Source of the DNA: Saprospirales bacterium | Lineage (GTDB): Bacteria; Bacteroidota; Bacteroidia; Chitinophagales; JADIYW01 | Direction: 5' to 3' | Assembly (NCBI GenBank): GCA_016711605.1 | Contig: JADJSS010000046.1 | Location: 53,885-117,884, forward strand | Length of the DNA: 64,000 bases | Part shown: one piece after another, positions 16,837 to 26,654 of the stretch | Layout of the letters: every line of letters starts with the position of its first letter | How positions within the stretch are numbered: the stretch's first letter is position 1 | Program-made: the position numbers and the translations under genes | The notes under the pieces: model-generated | The model's input: only the letters and a program-made list of their open reading frames with translations | Told to the model about the DNA's origin: nothing | Databases searched by the model: none

Positions 16837-17052
16837 TCAAACTAAACTTTCAACATACAACTCTTCTACTTTTTTTCGAGCCCAAGGTGTTCGTCGTAAA
16901 AATTTTAAACTGGATTGAATACTAGGATTTTCGTTAAAACACTTTATGTTAATTAGCTGACCGAGTTTTTCAAATCCATAATAATCAACCAAGCTTTCTA
17001 CTATAAAAGCTAATGTTTTACCATGCAACGGATTATTTTGTTGGTCGGTCAT
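16837..17052 (-). CDS. VF530 family DNA-binding protein (DUF2132)
   Basis: A small 71-aa protein with the complete family signature: NNPLHGKTL near the start, LVDYYGFEKLGQLINIKCF in the middle, and SSLKFLRRTPWARKKVEELY at the end. VF530-type proteins are compact helical proteins for which double-stranded DNA binding has been proposed. It starts at the ATG at 17052, six bases beyond the corrected end of the decayed gene upstream, and may be the last gene of the alaS-gatB unit. Confidence 0.9.
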   Translation of the reverse strand: MTDQQNNPLHGKTLAFIVESLVDYYGFEKLGQLINIKCFNENPSIQSSLKFLRRTPWARKKVEELYVESLV

Positions 17053-17058
17053 TGTATC

Positions 17059-19140
17059 TTATTTTTTTACGCCAATAATTTTTAAGACATCCCAAATATT
17101 ATCGTAATAGAATTTCCATTTATTGTGTGCTGCCTGTTTTTCTTCACGTTCCCAAAAATGCAAATTAGAAACAGGATATAAATATCCGAAATTATATACC
17201 GTTTTACTTTTCTTTTTGCGGCAATAGATGCAGTTGGATAGCGAGAATTTTTCTCTTGCTCTTCAATCAACTTTAGTGTACTTAATCTTATATCTTTTGC
17301 TTTTTTTAAATATAGCTGAATAGAGTCTTTTGCCCTGTTAATTTTATTCAATCGATATGTAATTAAATATGATAACGTATTTTTACGATGCGCTGCTCGT
17401 AATGATGTAACGAGTAAACTTGTTAAAATTTCTTTTTCCAACTTATCATTTTCCGTCAGCATTTTGTAGTCCAATTTTAATGTAGAATATTGAAGAATAA
17501 AACTATCCAACACATTTACATATTTCTGTTGAATAAAATCTAACTCAGCTTTTGTTGCTTTATTCATGATATACTTATACGAATATTCTGGTCGTGGATG
17601 AAATTCTAAATTCAGCTTACCACCTATTTCATCGGTGATGGTTTGTGCAGTTAATACTTTAATTAGTTGCTTATCTTTTATATAGTGTTGCTGCAATACA
17701 GATGCGTTTTCTACAAAATTTATGGTGTTTGAATCAGTTATTACTTTCTTTAAATACATCAGCGGATCGGAAACTTTCTCAGCTTGTTGCTCTTTCCAGC
17801 ACCAACGAGCAATGCTCCAATCTATCAGCCAATGATTCCATTCCCAGCCAGAAGTAAATGTTAGATGACCATCAATACCTAATGAATCGCAATATAAAAT
17901 ATCTTGCAAGCGTGCATCCAAATATGGTGTTAAAAACATCGGTACCGAATTATCAAACGTAATCCAATATGCAGACTCAGGAAAATACCAGGTATCGCGA
18001 TACTCTTTACTTTCTATCAATAAATTTCGTAAATGCGAAAAATCTTTGTTTCGGTAAACTGGCGTAGCAGTATCTAACAAACCATAAAACATCACCGTGT
18101 GCACAAACAACGCGTATGCACTGTCCATATCCGTGCGTTTTGTTTTTATGGATTTGGTATTGGAAATTAAATTTTCATCTTTCACCACATGCTTTCTGCT
18201 GGTAAGTTTCACATTGTATTTGGACAAATTATCGTAAAGAAACTTTTGTTGTTCGTGTAGTTTATCTTGGTCTTTGTGTGTAAACTCAGTAGTCGCAAAC
18301 TCGACATTCCAGACGTCCCAATTTATTTGCATGAGTTGCTCAATATTTTGTAAAATTTGTTTTTCTTTTGTTTTAAACGATGCAGGAAATTTTTTATACA
18401 ATTGAAACGCACGCTGCTGTATCATGTGAAAAGACATATCGGCACCGCAAATAATGCCACGCTGATGTGCATAATCGACAATAGATTTCATATAAGGAAT
18501 CCATGTTTTTAGCTGGATGCTGCGCAATAAATTAAACTCAAAATAATTCTGTCCATTGCGGCACAACCAATCAATATAAGTCTTTACTTCTTCTGTTCCG
18601 TTTGGTGTATTTTCATTTAGCAACGCTTCGGTAATTTCCAACGGATGCATCGCATGAATATGAAAACCAATCTTATCAAAACGCGGTGTAATGGTTTCCG
18701 TAAACGTATCTAATACATAATTAGTCAAATCAGGAATGATAGTTTCTTTAGGATGATAAAACTGAAAACCTAAATGGTTTTGCAAGAAATAATAGATACC
18801 GTTGGATAAACCTTTTGCTGATAATGAATGAATAAAACTGATGTATATTATTTTTTTGCTGATTCAATCGTAAATGCTTGGTTTCCTTTGTGTTTGTGAT
18901 ATAATGTCTCAAGTTTCTTTGTTAATATCAAATGAAAACAGAATTTCCAGTTTACTTTTGTCTGATAATCGGCATCATTACATTGCTTTGGTTTAATAAT
19001 GCTTTAGCATCTTCGACCGAATAATTCAATATCTCATTACTAGGTGTGTACGAACGATCAAAGTAAATTGTGTTTACAGCAAAGGATGTATTCACAAAAG
19101 CGAACAACATCATTATAGATATGCTGATTGTTTTCAGCAT
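17059..19140 (-). pseudogene. secreted glycoside-hydrolase-like protein, multiply broken
   Basis: A signal peptide (MLKTISISIMMLFAFVNTSF at 19140) opens a short frame that stops at 18952. Downstream frames give LETLYHKHKGNQAFTIESAK, a TAA at 18850-18848, then SAKGLSNGIYYFLQNHLGFQ and a 560-residue body (KIGFHIHAMHPLEITEAL, GWEWNHWLIDWSIARW). The last correction is a missing base near 17218-17224, which restores NLHFWEREEKQAAHNKWK and NIWDVLKIIGVKK to a stop at 17059. The GLSNGIYYFL..LGF.FYHP segment is like the N-terminal zincin-like domains of GH20/GH67-type enzymes; the rest I do not recognise. At least three frameshifts and one nonsense codon make this a convincing pseudogene. Confidence 0.7.
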
Positions 19141-19142
19141 TG

Positions 19143-20282
19143 TTATTTAGCAGCTGTGGCAAATAATTCTGCTAGCTTTTGTTCTAACTCTTCACCACGT
19201 AAATTCTTAGCGATGATTTTTCCTTTTTTATCTAATAAAAAAGTTGCTGGAATCGATGAAACTTTATAAGTAGTAGCAACAACTGATTGCCAGCCACCAA
19301 AATCGCAACCATGATTTTCCCAGCTTAAATCATCTTGTTTAATTGCATTTATCCAACGTTCTTTTTTATCATCTAACGAAACAGAAAATATTTCCAATCC
19401 TTGAAAATGATATTTTTCATAAATTCTTACCACATTCGGATTTTCCATTCTGCATGGCTGGCACCAACTTGCCCAGAAATCTAACAACACATATTTTCCT
19501 AATAAATTCTTTAACTGTATCGTATCGCCTTTTGGATTTTGCAACACAATATTTGGTGCTTGTGTGTTGACAGCTAAACCATTTTCCTGTTCTTTCATCA
19601 ATCCGGTTTTGTATTCCTGCATTTGCTTGTACCAACTATCTATTTGTTTAGATGTTGGTGAAGATGCATGTAATTTCTCTGTAATTTCTGTTAAGTATGG
19701 AACTTCATTATCTAACATTGGACCTAATAGATTCAAGGCAAAACACGCTACTTCATCATTTTTTTGTTTGTCTATAAATGTTTTGATAAAATCTACTTGT
19801 TCTTGTTTGGTTGCTTTAAAAAGAACAGAAAGTGAGTCTGCTTGTTTCGCAGTTGAACTTTTTAATTTAGCATAAGCCGTATCAATTTTAATAAAATTTT
19901 TATTCGATGTTTGGATTAATTCCATCATATCAACTGTTTCCTGATTGCCTTTTGCCTGATACTTTGTTGGATTTTTTAAATCAACATCTACTTTAATTGA
20001 AGCATTCTTATCTAAAAAAATAAAGATGGCATTGTTGATATCATTTCCAAAACGCAAGCGATAAATTCCACTTGAAGTGTTGCTGTTAAGCTTAAATTTA
20101 TTTTTTTGAATGGTTGCCGTATCAATAACAATAGCACTGGTTTGTAAAACATCTTCTAAAAAAACTTTTACATTTTCTCCATTTTTTATGTTGCCTTCAA
20201 TTTTATAACCGTTACCTGTTTTACAGTTGGTAAATACTGCTAATATGGTGATTAGAATGCTTATTTTGAAAATTTTTATCAT
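19143..20282 (-). CDS. TlpA-like thiol-disulfide oxidoreductase lipoprotein (DUF4369 + thioredoxin fold)
   Basis: A 379-aa lipoprotein-type protein. The signal ends in a lipobox-like VFTNC (about Cys20), so it is probably anchored facing the periplasm. Residues about 25-125 are a DUF4369-like beta domain (GYKIEGNIKNGENVKVFLED) and a helical linker follows. Residues about 235-379 are an AhpC/TSA-Redoxin domain with LLDFWASWCQPCRMENP, where CQPC is the redox centre, and SSIPATFLLDKKGKI with the cis-Pro. It likely reduces disulfides of exported proteins or cytochromes. It sits 16 bp after gatB and two bases before the decayed glycoside-hydrolase-like gene. Confidence 0.9.
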   Translation of the reverse strand: MIKIFKISILITILAVFTNCKTGNGYKIEGNIKNGENVKVFLEDVLQTSAIVIDTATIQKNKFKLNSNTSSGIYRLRFGNDINNAIFIFLDKNASIKVDVDLKNPTKYQAKGNQETVDMMELIQTSNKNFIKIDTAYAKLKSSTAKQADSLSVLFKATKQEQVDFIKTFIDKQKNDEVACFALNLLGPMLDNEVPYLTEITEKLHASSPTSKQIDSWYKQMQEYKTGLMKEQENGLAVNTQAPNIVLQNPKGDTIQLKNLLGKYVLLDFWASWCQPCRMENPNVVRIYEKYHFQGLEIFSVSLDDKKERWINAIKQDDLSWENHGCDFGGWQSVVATTYKVSSIPATFLLDKKGKIIAKNLRGEELEQKLAELFATAAK

Positions 20283-20298
20283 AAAATGATTTAAGTAA

Positions 20299-21744
20299 TT
20301 AGTTGTTAAGAATGGATACTAATGCTTGTGTAGTATCTTTTGGATTGGCTGCACCGCGCGAAAGTTTCATTACTTCGCCAACAAACAAATTTAAGTTTCC
20401 TTTTTTTCCTTTTTTATATTCAGCAACTTTTTCTGGATATTTTGCCAACACATTTTCAATCCAAGTTGCCAGTTCATCTTTATCAGAAGATTGAATTAAA
20501 TTCAATTCCTCAGCCAATGCTACAGCAGATTTAGTATTGCCTTCTGTGTAAACTTTAAAGATAGATTTTGCACCAGAAGAGCTGATTATATTATCATCTA
20601 GCAACTGAATAATTTCTGCAAGTTGTTTTGGTTGTACATTAAAATCTTGCAATAAAATTCCATTTTCATTGATGAAAGATTTCACTTCGTTAATCATCCA
20701 ATTAGCTGCAGCTTTATAATTTTTTGTATGGTTGATGAGTTGAAAATAATAATCCGCAATTTCTTTTTCATCAGTTATAATATGTGCATCATATGTTGAT
20801 AAATGATACGTAGCTGTCAATTTCTCTTGCAATTCTTTTGGCAAAGCAGGCATCGATTTTTTTATATCATCAATGGTTTGTTGCGTAACCAAAACTGGCG
20901 GCAAATCTGGTTCTGGAAAGTAGCGGTAGTCATGTGCATTTTCTTTACTGCGCAACGGAAAAGAAGTAGCATCAGCTGGATTGAAACCACGCGTTTCCTG
21001 ATCAATGGTTCCGCCGTTTTCGTAAATATCTATTTGTCGTTTTACTTCTACATCAATAGCACGTTTTACATTGCGAATAGAATTCATATTTTTCACTTCA
21101 ACCCTATTTCTAAAATTGGTTTCGCCGATTAAACGCACGGAAACATTGGCATCGCAGCGCATAGAACCTTCTTCCATATTGCCATCACAAACATCTAAAT
21201 AACGAACGAGTTTTCTAATTTCTGTAAGGAACTGATAAGCCTCATCGCTGCTGTGAATCACAGGTTCAGTTACAATTTCTAACAAAGGAACACCAGCACG
21301 ATTTAAGTCTACTAAGGAATAATTTTCATCTAACTCGTGGTTATTTTTTCCAGCATCTTCTTCTATGTGGATACGATTTAAAATGACTTGCTTCGTAACA
21401 TTATCAGTAGTTATTTCGACGAAACCATTTTTACAAATTGGAGTTTTATCTTGAGAAATTTGATAACCTTTCGGCAAATCTGCATAGAAATAATTCTTTC
21501 TATCAAAATGATTTTCACGAGTGATGTCGCATTCTAAAGCCAATCCTAATTTTATTGCTTTTTCAAAAACATTTTTATTGAGTTTTGGCAAAACACCAGG
21601 CAAACCAGCCGTAATTGCTGATACTTGAGTGTTAGGTGCAGCACCAAAAGTAGTTTCATCAGCAGCAAATACTTTTGTTTTAGTATTGAGTTGCGCATGC
21701 ACTTCCAATCCGATTACTATTTGGTATTTGTCGTAAGCTTGCAT
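20299..21744 (-). CDS. gatB: aspartyl/glutamyl-tRNA amidotransferase subunit B
   Basis: GatB, with GatC and GatA, converts Glu-tRNA(Gln) or Asp-tRNA(Asn) to the amidated forms. At 481 aa it is full length: the catalytic kinase-like domain begins YQIVIGLEVHAQLNTKTKVF and contains FYADLPKGYQISQ, RAGVPLLEIVTEP, GSMRCDANVSVR and ETRGFNPADATSFPLRSKE. The C-terminal helical and YqeY-like tail binds tRNA (about 330-481). It starts four bases after alaS, so the two are co-transcribed. The partner gatA and gatC genes are not in the window. Confidence 0.96.
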   Translation of the reverse strand: MQAYDKYQIVIGLEVHAQLNTKTKVFAADETTFGAAPNTQVSAITAGLPGVLPKLNKNVFEKAIKLGLALECDITRENHFDRKNYFYADLPKGYQISQDKTPICKNGFVEITTDNVTKQVILNRIHIEEDAGKNNHELDENYSLVDLNRAGVPLLEIVTEPVIHSSDEAYQFLTEIRKLVRYLDVCDGNMEEGSMRCDANVSVRLIGETNFRNRVEVKNMNSIRNVKRAIDVEVKRQIDIYENGGTIDQETRGFNPADATSFPLRSKENAHDYRYFPEPDLPPVLVTQQTIDDIKKSMPALPKELQEKLTATYHLSTYDAHIITDEKEIADYYFQLINHTKNYKAAANWMINEVKSFINENGILLQDFNVQPKQLAEIIQLLDDNIISSSGAKSIFKVYTEGNTKSAVALAEELNLIQSSDKDELATWIENVLAKYPEKVAEYKKGKKGNLNLFVGEVMKLSRGAANPKDTTQALVSILNN

Positions 21745-21748
21745 TAAT

Positions 21749-24379
21749 TTAGTTTGTTTGTACCAAAAATAATTCTTCGGCTTGTTTTAAAACGGTTTCA
21801 ATTCCAGAAACATCTGTTCCACCTGCAGTTGCGTAAAATGGTTGTCCACCACCACCACCTTTGATGGCTTTTGCTAATTCTTTTACTAAATTTCCTGCGT
21901 GTAGTTTTTTATCTTTTACTATGTTTTCGGAAAGAATAACTGAAATCAATGGTTTACCATTGGAGATAGTTGCTGCAACAAAATACAAATTATCGAATTC
22001 ATTTTTTAAATCGAATTGTATTTTTTTCAAACCATCTGCATTTACTTCTTCTACTTTTTCTATCAACACATGTACATCATTTTGGTTGCGTATTTTAGTA
22101 CGTAAACTTTGTTTGATGATTTCTACTTTTTCGTTTTGGAATTTCTCAATTTCTTTTTTAAGAGAATTATTTTCTTCTATAAAAGATTGAATTGCTTTAA
22201 CGCTATCTTTCGGATTTTTCAATTCAGTATTTACATTCGCTAATTGGCTAATTTTCTCATTAACGAATTGCAATGCCAACTCACCGCACACTGCTTCTAC
22301 ACGTCGAACTCCAGCTGCTACTGCACTTTCAGATGTTATTTTAAACAAACCTAATTCACCTGTAGAGCCAACGTGTGTGCCACCGCACAATTCAATGCTA
22401 TATTTTTCGTCCATGATTACCACACGAACTACATCACCATATTTTTCTCCAAACAACGCCATTGCACCCAATTTCACAGCATCATCTTTGGACATTTCTT
22501 TGATGACAACTGGAATGTTTTGACGAATTTTTTTGTTCACTAAATTTTCTACTTGTTCAATTTCATCGTCTGTCATTTTTGCGAAATGAGAGAAATCGAA
22601 ACGCATATATTCGCTATTGTTTAACGAACCTTTTTGTGCGATGTGCTTACCTAAAACGTGTTGCAAAGCTGCTTGTAATAAATGTGTTGATGAATGATGT
22701 ATCGTAGTTTTTTTACGAACAACAGCATCAACGGTTGCAATAACATCACCATGAAGATCTGCAGGAATTTCATCTATAAAATGAACAATTAAATCATTTT
22801 CTTTTTTGGTGTCTGTAATTCTGAAATCCGAATTCTGAATTCTTAAATTTCCTACATCACCAACTTGTCCACCACTTTCTGCATAGAACGGTGTTTTATC
22901 TAATACAATCTGATATTGTTCTTTACCTTTCGATTTTATTTTTCTGTATTTTAAAACTTTCGCTTTTTCTTCTAAAGAATCATAACCAACAAATACTGAC
23001 TTTCCATCTTGCAACGTAATCCAATCATCTACATCTTGTTCAGATGCTGCACGACTGCGAGTTTTTTGTTTTTGCAATTCTTCTTCAAATTCAATTTCAT
23101 CAACAGATAAACCTTTTTCTGACGCAATCAAATTAGTTAAATCGATTGGAAAACCAAAGGTATCTAACAATTCAAATGCAGATTTACCATTGATGATTTT
23201 ATCTGAATCTTTAATGATGGTATCTAATCTTTTCAAACCATTATCTAATGTTTTTAAGAAAGATGTTTCTTCTTCTAAAATTACTTTTGCAACAAAATCT
23301 TGTTGTGCTTTTAAATCTGGAAACACATTTGCAAATTGCTCAGCTAAAACTGGAACTAACAAATGCAACAATGGTTCTTTTCTGTCTAAATAAGAAAAAT
23401 AGTAACGAACTGCACGACGCAAAATTCTACGAATTACATAACCAGCACCTGTGTTGCTAGGTAATTGTCCGTCAGAAATCGTAAAAGCAACTGCTCGAAT
23501 ATGATCTGACAATACACGGAAAGCAATGGCTTCTTTGCTGTCGCTTCTATCATATTTTTTATTAACGATTTTTTCTATAGCTTCAATGGTTCCAGAGAAA
23601 ACATCTGTATCGTAGTTCGATGTTTTTTGTTGAATCACACGCACTAAGCGTTCAAAACCCATTCCGGTATCTACGTGTTTCGCTGGTAATAATTCTAAAG
23701 AATTATCTTTTTTGCGGTTGAATTGAATAAAAACATTATTCCAAATTTCTATTACTTGCGGATGATCGTTGTTCACTAAAGTTGCTCCATCTACAGCTTT
23801 TCTTTCTTCTTCTGTTCGGCAATCTACATGAATTTCGGTGCAAGGTCCACAAGGTCCAGTGTCACCCATTTCCCAGAAATTATCTTTTTTATTGCCTAAT
23901 AAAATGCGGTCTTCTGCAATTACTTTTTTCCATTCTTGAAATGCTTCTTCATCTTTTGGAATATTTTCCGCTTCGTTACCTTCAAAGATAGTAACGTATA
24001 ATCTATCTTTATCTAATTTTAAAACCTGTGTTAAAAATTCCCAGCTCCAAGCAATCGCTTCTTTTTTAAAATAATCGCCAAAACTCCAATTTCCGAGCAT
24101 TTCAAATAGCGTATGATGGTAAGTATCCACACCAACTTCTTCTAAATCATTATGTTTTCCAGAAACACGCAAACATTTTTGTGTATCGGCAATTCTGGGA
24201 TTGGAAGGCTTTCCGATTCCTAAAAAGAAATCTTTAAATGGTGCCATACCTGAATTAATAAACATTAAAGTTGGGTCATTTTTCACCACTAACGGCGCAG
24301 ATGGCACAATTTGGTGGCCTTTACTTTTAAAAAAATCTAAAAATGCCTGTCGAATTTCGGCTGCTGATAACGTATTCAT
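21749..24379 (-). CDS. alaS: alanyl-tRNA synthetase
   Basis: The class II synthetase that charges tRNA(Ala), 876 aa and intact. The aminoacylation domain has FLDFFKSKGHQIVPSAPLV, MFINSGMAPFKDFFLG, HHTLFEMLGNWSFGDYFKK and GMGFERLVRVIQ. The editing domain has HSSTHLLQAALQHVLG (HxxxH) and IELCGGTHV (Cys/His zinc site). The C-Ala domain ends with GGGGGQPFYATAGG. A TATCTTTG element lies five bases before the ATG at 24379, so the leader would be very short. It heads the unit alaS-gatB-TlpA-like gene. Confidence 0.97.
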   Translation of the reverse strand: MNTLSAAEIRQAFLDFFKSKGHQIVPSAPLVVKNDPTLMFINSGMAPFKDFFLGIGKPSNPRIADTQKCLRVSGKHNDLEEVGVDTYHHTLFEMLGNWSFGDYFKKEAIAWSWEFLTQVLKLDKDRLYVTIFEGNEAENIPKDEEAFQEWKKVIAEDRILLGNKKDNFWEMGDTGPCGPCTEIHVDCRTEEERKAVDGATLVNNDHPQVIEIWNNVFIQFNRKKDNSLELLPAKHVDTGMGFERLVRVIQQKTSNYDTDVFSGTIEAIEKIVNKKYDRSDSKEAIAFRVLSDHIRAVAFTISDGQLPSNTGAGYVIRRILRRAVRYYFSYLDRKEPLLHLLVPVLAEQFANVFPDLKAQQDFVAKVILEEETSFLKTLDNGLKRLDTIIKDSDKIINGKSAFELLDTFGFPIDLTNLIASEKGLSVDEIEFEEELQKQKTRSRAASEQDVDDWITLQDGKSVFVGYDSLEEKAKVLKYRKIKSKGKEQYQIVLDKTPFYAESGGQVGDVGNLRIQNSDFRITDTKKENDLIVHFIDEIPADLHGDVIATVDAVVRKKTTIHHSSTHLLQAALQHVLGKHIAQKGSLNNSEYMRFDFSHFAKMTDDEIEQVENLVNKKIRQNIPVVIKEMSKDDAVKLGAMALFGEKYGDVVRVVIMDEKYSIELCGGTHVGSTGELGLFKITSESAVAAGVRRVEAVCGELALQFVNEKISQLANVNTELKNPKDSVKAIQSFIEENNSLKKEIEKFQNEKVEIIKQSLRTKIRNQNDVHVLIEKVEEVNADGLKKIQFDLKNEFDNLYFVAATISNGKPLISVILSENIVKDKKLHAGNLVKELAKAIKGGGGGQPFYATAGGTDVSGIETVLKQAEELFLVQTN

Positions 24380-24521
24380 AAGACAAAGATAAAAATTTGA
24401 AGTGCAATATAAAATAAGTATGTTTTAAGGAAAAGAGATATTTTACTAATTATCAATAATTTTAGAGTACATTCGTTCGATCTCTGACAAAGTGTTGCTT
24501 TTAAATTCTTAAATCAACATT

Positions 24522-25115
24522 TTGCAAACAACTTTCAATGATATAGTGGAAGATTTTATATCCAATAAAATTGGCATTTCAGCAAATTTTTTGAGCATCG
24601 ATTTAGCAAAGAAGCTTAAAGGCAATTTAAACGATTTGTTGAATCATCAAAAATTAAAAAATGCTGGAATTGGTAATCTTGTTGATTTTCAAAATGATAA
24701 ATTAATCAGAAATGATAGCATCTATTGGCTAGATCGTTCGCATAATAATAAGTTTGAAAATGAATTTTTAGATTTGATTGACACATTTGTAACGTTTTTA
24801 AATGAAACGTGTTACACAGGAATTACATCGTATGAATTTCATTACGCACTTTTTCCAATTGGAAGTTTTTATCGTAAACATATTGATCAATTTAAAAATG
24901 ACGACAGCAGACAGTTTTCGATGATTTTTTATTTAAATGCTGATTGGAATATTGGTGATGGTGGTGAATTGAATGTGTTTCATGAATCATGCACTCAATC
25001 TATTACTCCAACTAATTGCAAAGCTGTATTTTTTAAAAGTAATGAATTAGCACATGAAGTATTGGAAACACTGGTGCCAAGAATGAGTATTACTGGTTGG
25101 TTGAAACGAAATTAA
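24522..25115 (+). CDS. 2-oxoglutarate/Fe(II)-dependent oxygenase (prolyl 4-hydroxylase type)
   Basis: A 197-aa double-stranded beta-helix enzyme. The iron ligands are visible in FYRKHIDQF (HxD) and in SNELAHEVL (distal His), with the 2-oxoglutarate-binding basic residue in PRMSITGWLKR. FSMIFYLNADWNIGDGGEL is the usual central strand pair. The start is uncertain: a TTG at 24522 opens the frame and there is no in-frame ATG upstream. It is transcribed away from alaS. Substrates of this group are often proteins or small molecules; none can be named. Confidence 0.85.
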   Translation: MQTTFNDIVEDFISNKIGISANFLSIDLAKKLKGNLNDLLNHQKLKNAGIGNLVDFQNDKLIRNDSIYWLDRSHNNKFENEFLDLIDTFVTFLNETCYTGITSYEFHYALFPIGSFYRKHIDQFKNDDSRQFSMIFYLNADWNIGDGGELNVFHESCTQSITPTNCKAVFFKSNELAHEVLETLVPRMSITGWLKRN

Positions 25116-25121
25116 TAATTT

Positions 25122-25241
25122 TAACCACTTTGGCGTGTTCCGAGGCTCCGGATTTAAGGGTTTTTTAAAAATTCCCCCCCGGGGGAAACTTTCTTTTTTT
25201 GTAACTTCATTTTAACTTGCTTCAAGTGCCTTAAGTGGTTA
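25122..25241. repeat. MITE-like repeat, copy 1 (diverged)
   Basis: It begins TAACCACTTTGGCGTGTTC and ends GTGCCTTAAGTGGTTA, so the ends are imperfect inverted repeats that match copy 3 at 33477. The interior has an unusual run of eight C and five G (25168-25180), rare in this AT-rich DNA. It lies between the convergent oxygenase and nucleoid-associated genes and may act as a terminator. Confidence 0.65.
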
Positions 25242-25254
25242 TTTTTTTCAAAAA

Positions 25255-26301
25255 TTACGATTCTTCTTTGTAATAAATTTTGTAAAACTTGCGTCCATCA
25301 TCATCAACACCTTGTTCAATTAATTCACTTGCACCGTGAATATAGATATGAAAATTCTTATCTAATTTTAAAACACTTTTAAAAACACGCGCCTGTTTTT
25401 TTACTGCTGGAATAGATATATCAAAAGTTTCGGTTAGTTCAATTTCATTTTCTTGTCTGTAATTAGAATCATATTTTCTAAACGATTCAATTAATTCATC
25501 GTTTTGAAAAACTTTTTTCTCAAAATCTTCCTTTTCAAAACTTTCATTTGATTTAAAATATTCAACCGAACGATTCAATAAGTCAATTTGGTCTGCTTTA
25601 GTTGCTTCGTATTCAGTTGCAAATTGATGCGTAACAAAATTCTTAGTGATTCCTAAAAACTGATTCGTTAAATGATAATCGTCACACACTTGTTTCACTT
25701 GTAAAAAATCATCGACCCAATATTGTGTGTCAACGGCTCTGTTTGTAGCATCAACAACCAAAACACGATAGCCATCTTCTTGTTCTGTATTAAAAATGAC
25801 ACAACCTTTATCCATTCCTTTTAATTCAAAACCATAATCGTGATGGATATTGAATTTAAATTTCTGATTTTTCATTTTCAAATAAGCAACATCTGTTTCC
25901 GATTTAAAAATTCCGATAGCATCGACTGTTTCGTTTTCAAAAACAATATTTGAAAAATAAGCTACATTTAATTCGCCTTCTTTAATTTTTGGATGCGTAG
26001 AATATTCGTACAGTAATTTTGCTATATTTTGTGATTCGGAAATAAACAATTTTGGATTAGAAAAGATAGATTTTGCCAATGTATAAATATCATTTTGTTC
26101 CAGTTTAACAGTATGCGTGAACGAAAAAAACTCTTCTGGTTTTACAGGTGCTAAAAAATATTTCAATAAAAACTCGCTGGTATCTTTTTCAATCGTAGTC
26201 AACTCACTTGATAGTATAATTCTTTCATCTTTTGATTTATTGCCAACATGATGCGTAATAAGTTGCTGTAATTCTACTTCGGTGAAATCTACAATGGTCA
26301 T
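25255..26301 (-). CDS. nucleoid-associated protein (NdpA/YejK family)
   Basis: A 348-aa protein of the NA37 family (PF04245). The N-terminal half reads ELQQLITHHVGNKSKDERII and FLLKYFLAPVKPEEFFSFTH. The middle strand-rich part has AIGIFKSETDVAYLKM and LEQEDGYRVLVVDATNRAV-like text (actual NTEQEDGYRVLVVDATN), followed by a helical C-terminus with YFKSNESFEKEDFEK. The E. coli relative YejK is found with the nucleoid; the biochemical role is not settled. The gene stands alone with MITE-like repeats on both sides (25122-25241 and 26402-26566). Confidence 0.85.
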   Translation of the reverse strand: MTIVDFTEVELQQLITHHVGNKSKDERIILSSELTTIEKDTSEFLLKYFLAPVKPEEFFSFTHTVKLEQNDIYTLAKSIFSNPKLFISESQNIAKLLYEYSTHPKIKEGELNVAYFSNIVFENETVDAIGIFKSETDVAYLKMKNQKFKFNIHHDYGFELKGMDKGCVIFNTEQEDGYRVLVVDATNRAVDTQYWVDDFLQVKQVCDDYHLTNQFLGITKNFVTHQFATEYEATKADQIDLLNRSVEYFKSNESFEKEDFEKKVFQNDELIESFRKYDSNYRQENEIELTETFDISIPAVKKQARVFKSVLKLDKNFHIYIHGASELIEQGVDDDGRKFYKIYYKEES

Positions 26302-26401
26302 GGAAAAAATATTTTGAAGAACACGAATTTAGGAATTTATAATGATGTGATTTAATAAAATTATTTAATCCGATTCACGAAAATAAAATAGTCAAAAAAA
26401 T

Positions 26402-26566
26402 TAAACCACTGTATGCACAAAAGTTCCGAATTTTCGTAGCAAAGAAAAGATAAAAGATAATAATCTGAGTTAGTTCCAAAACTTCGGAAGAAAGCTAAAC
26501 TATCATTCTATTGATTTCTTGAATTCTTCTAAATAAAACTTCAGTTCCTAAAGCACCTTAATAATA
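26402..26566. repeat. MITE-like repeat, copy 2 (diverged)
   Basis: The 353-bp gap between the nucleoid-associated gene and the M23 gene holds this element and then a promoter. It shares TAATAATCTGAG.TAGTTCC, AACTTCGGAAG and ACTTCAGTT blocks in the same order as copy 3 (33477-33628), with decayed ends (TAAACCACT at left, GCACCTTAATAA at right). Confidence 0.6.
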
Positions 26567-26605
26567 AGCGTTTCATTTAACTTGATTTTCAGTATTTTAT
26601 TACAG

Positions 26606-26638
26606 TTTTGGAAAAGTATTAGATTAATACTAAATTTG
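26606..26638 (+). promoter_or_regulatory. Bacteroidota-type promoter of the M23 peptidase gene with internal palindrome
   Basis: TTTTG (26606-26610) and TAAATTTG (26631-26638) are 20 bases apart, fitting the TTTG-N19/20-TAnnTTTG consensus, and the ATG follows 16 bases later. The spacer carries the palindrome GTATTAGATTAATAC (26616-26630), a possible operator. Confidence 0.7.
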
Positions 26639-26654
26639 AGCAGTTTAAAATTTT

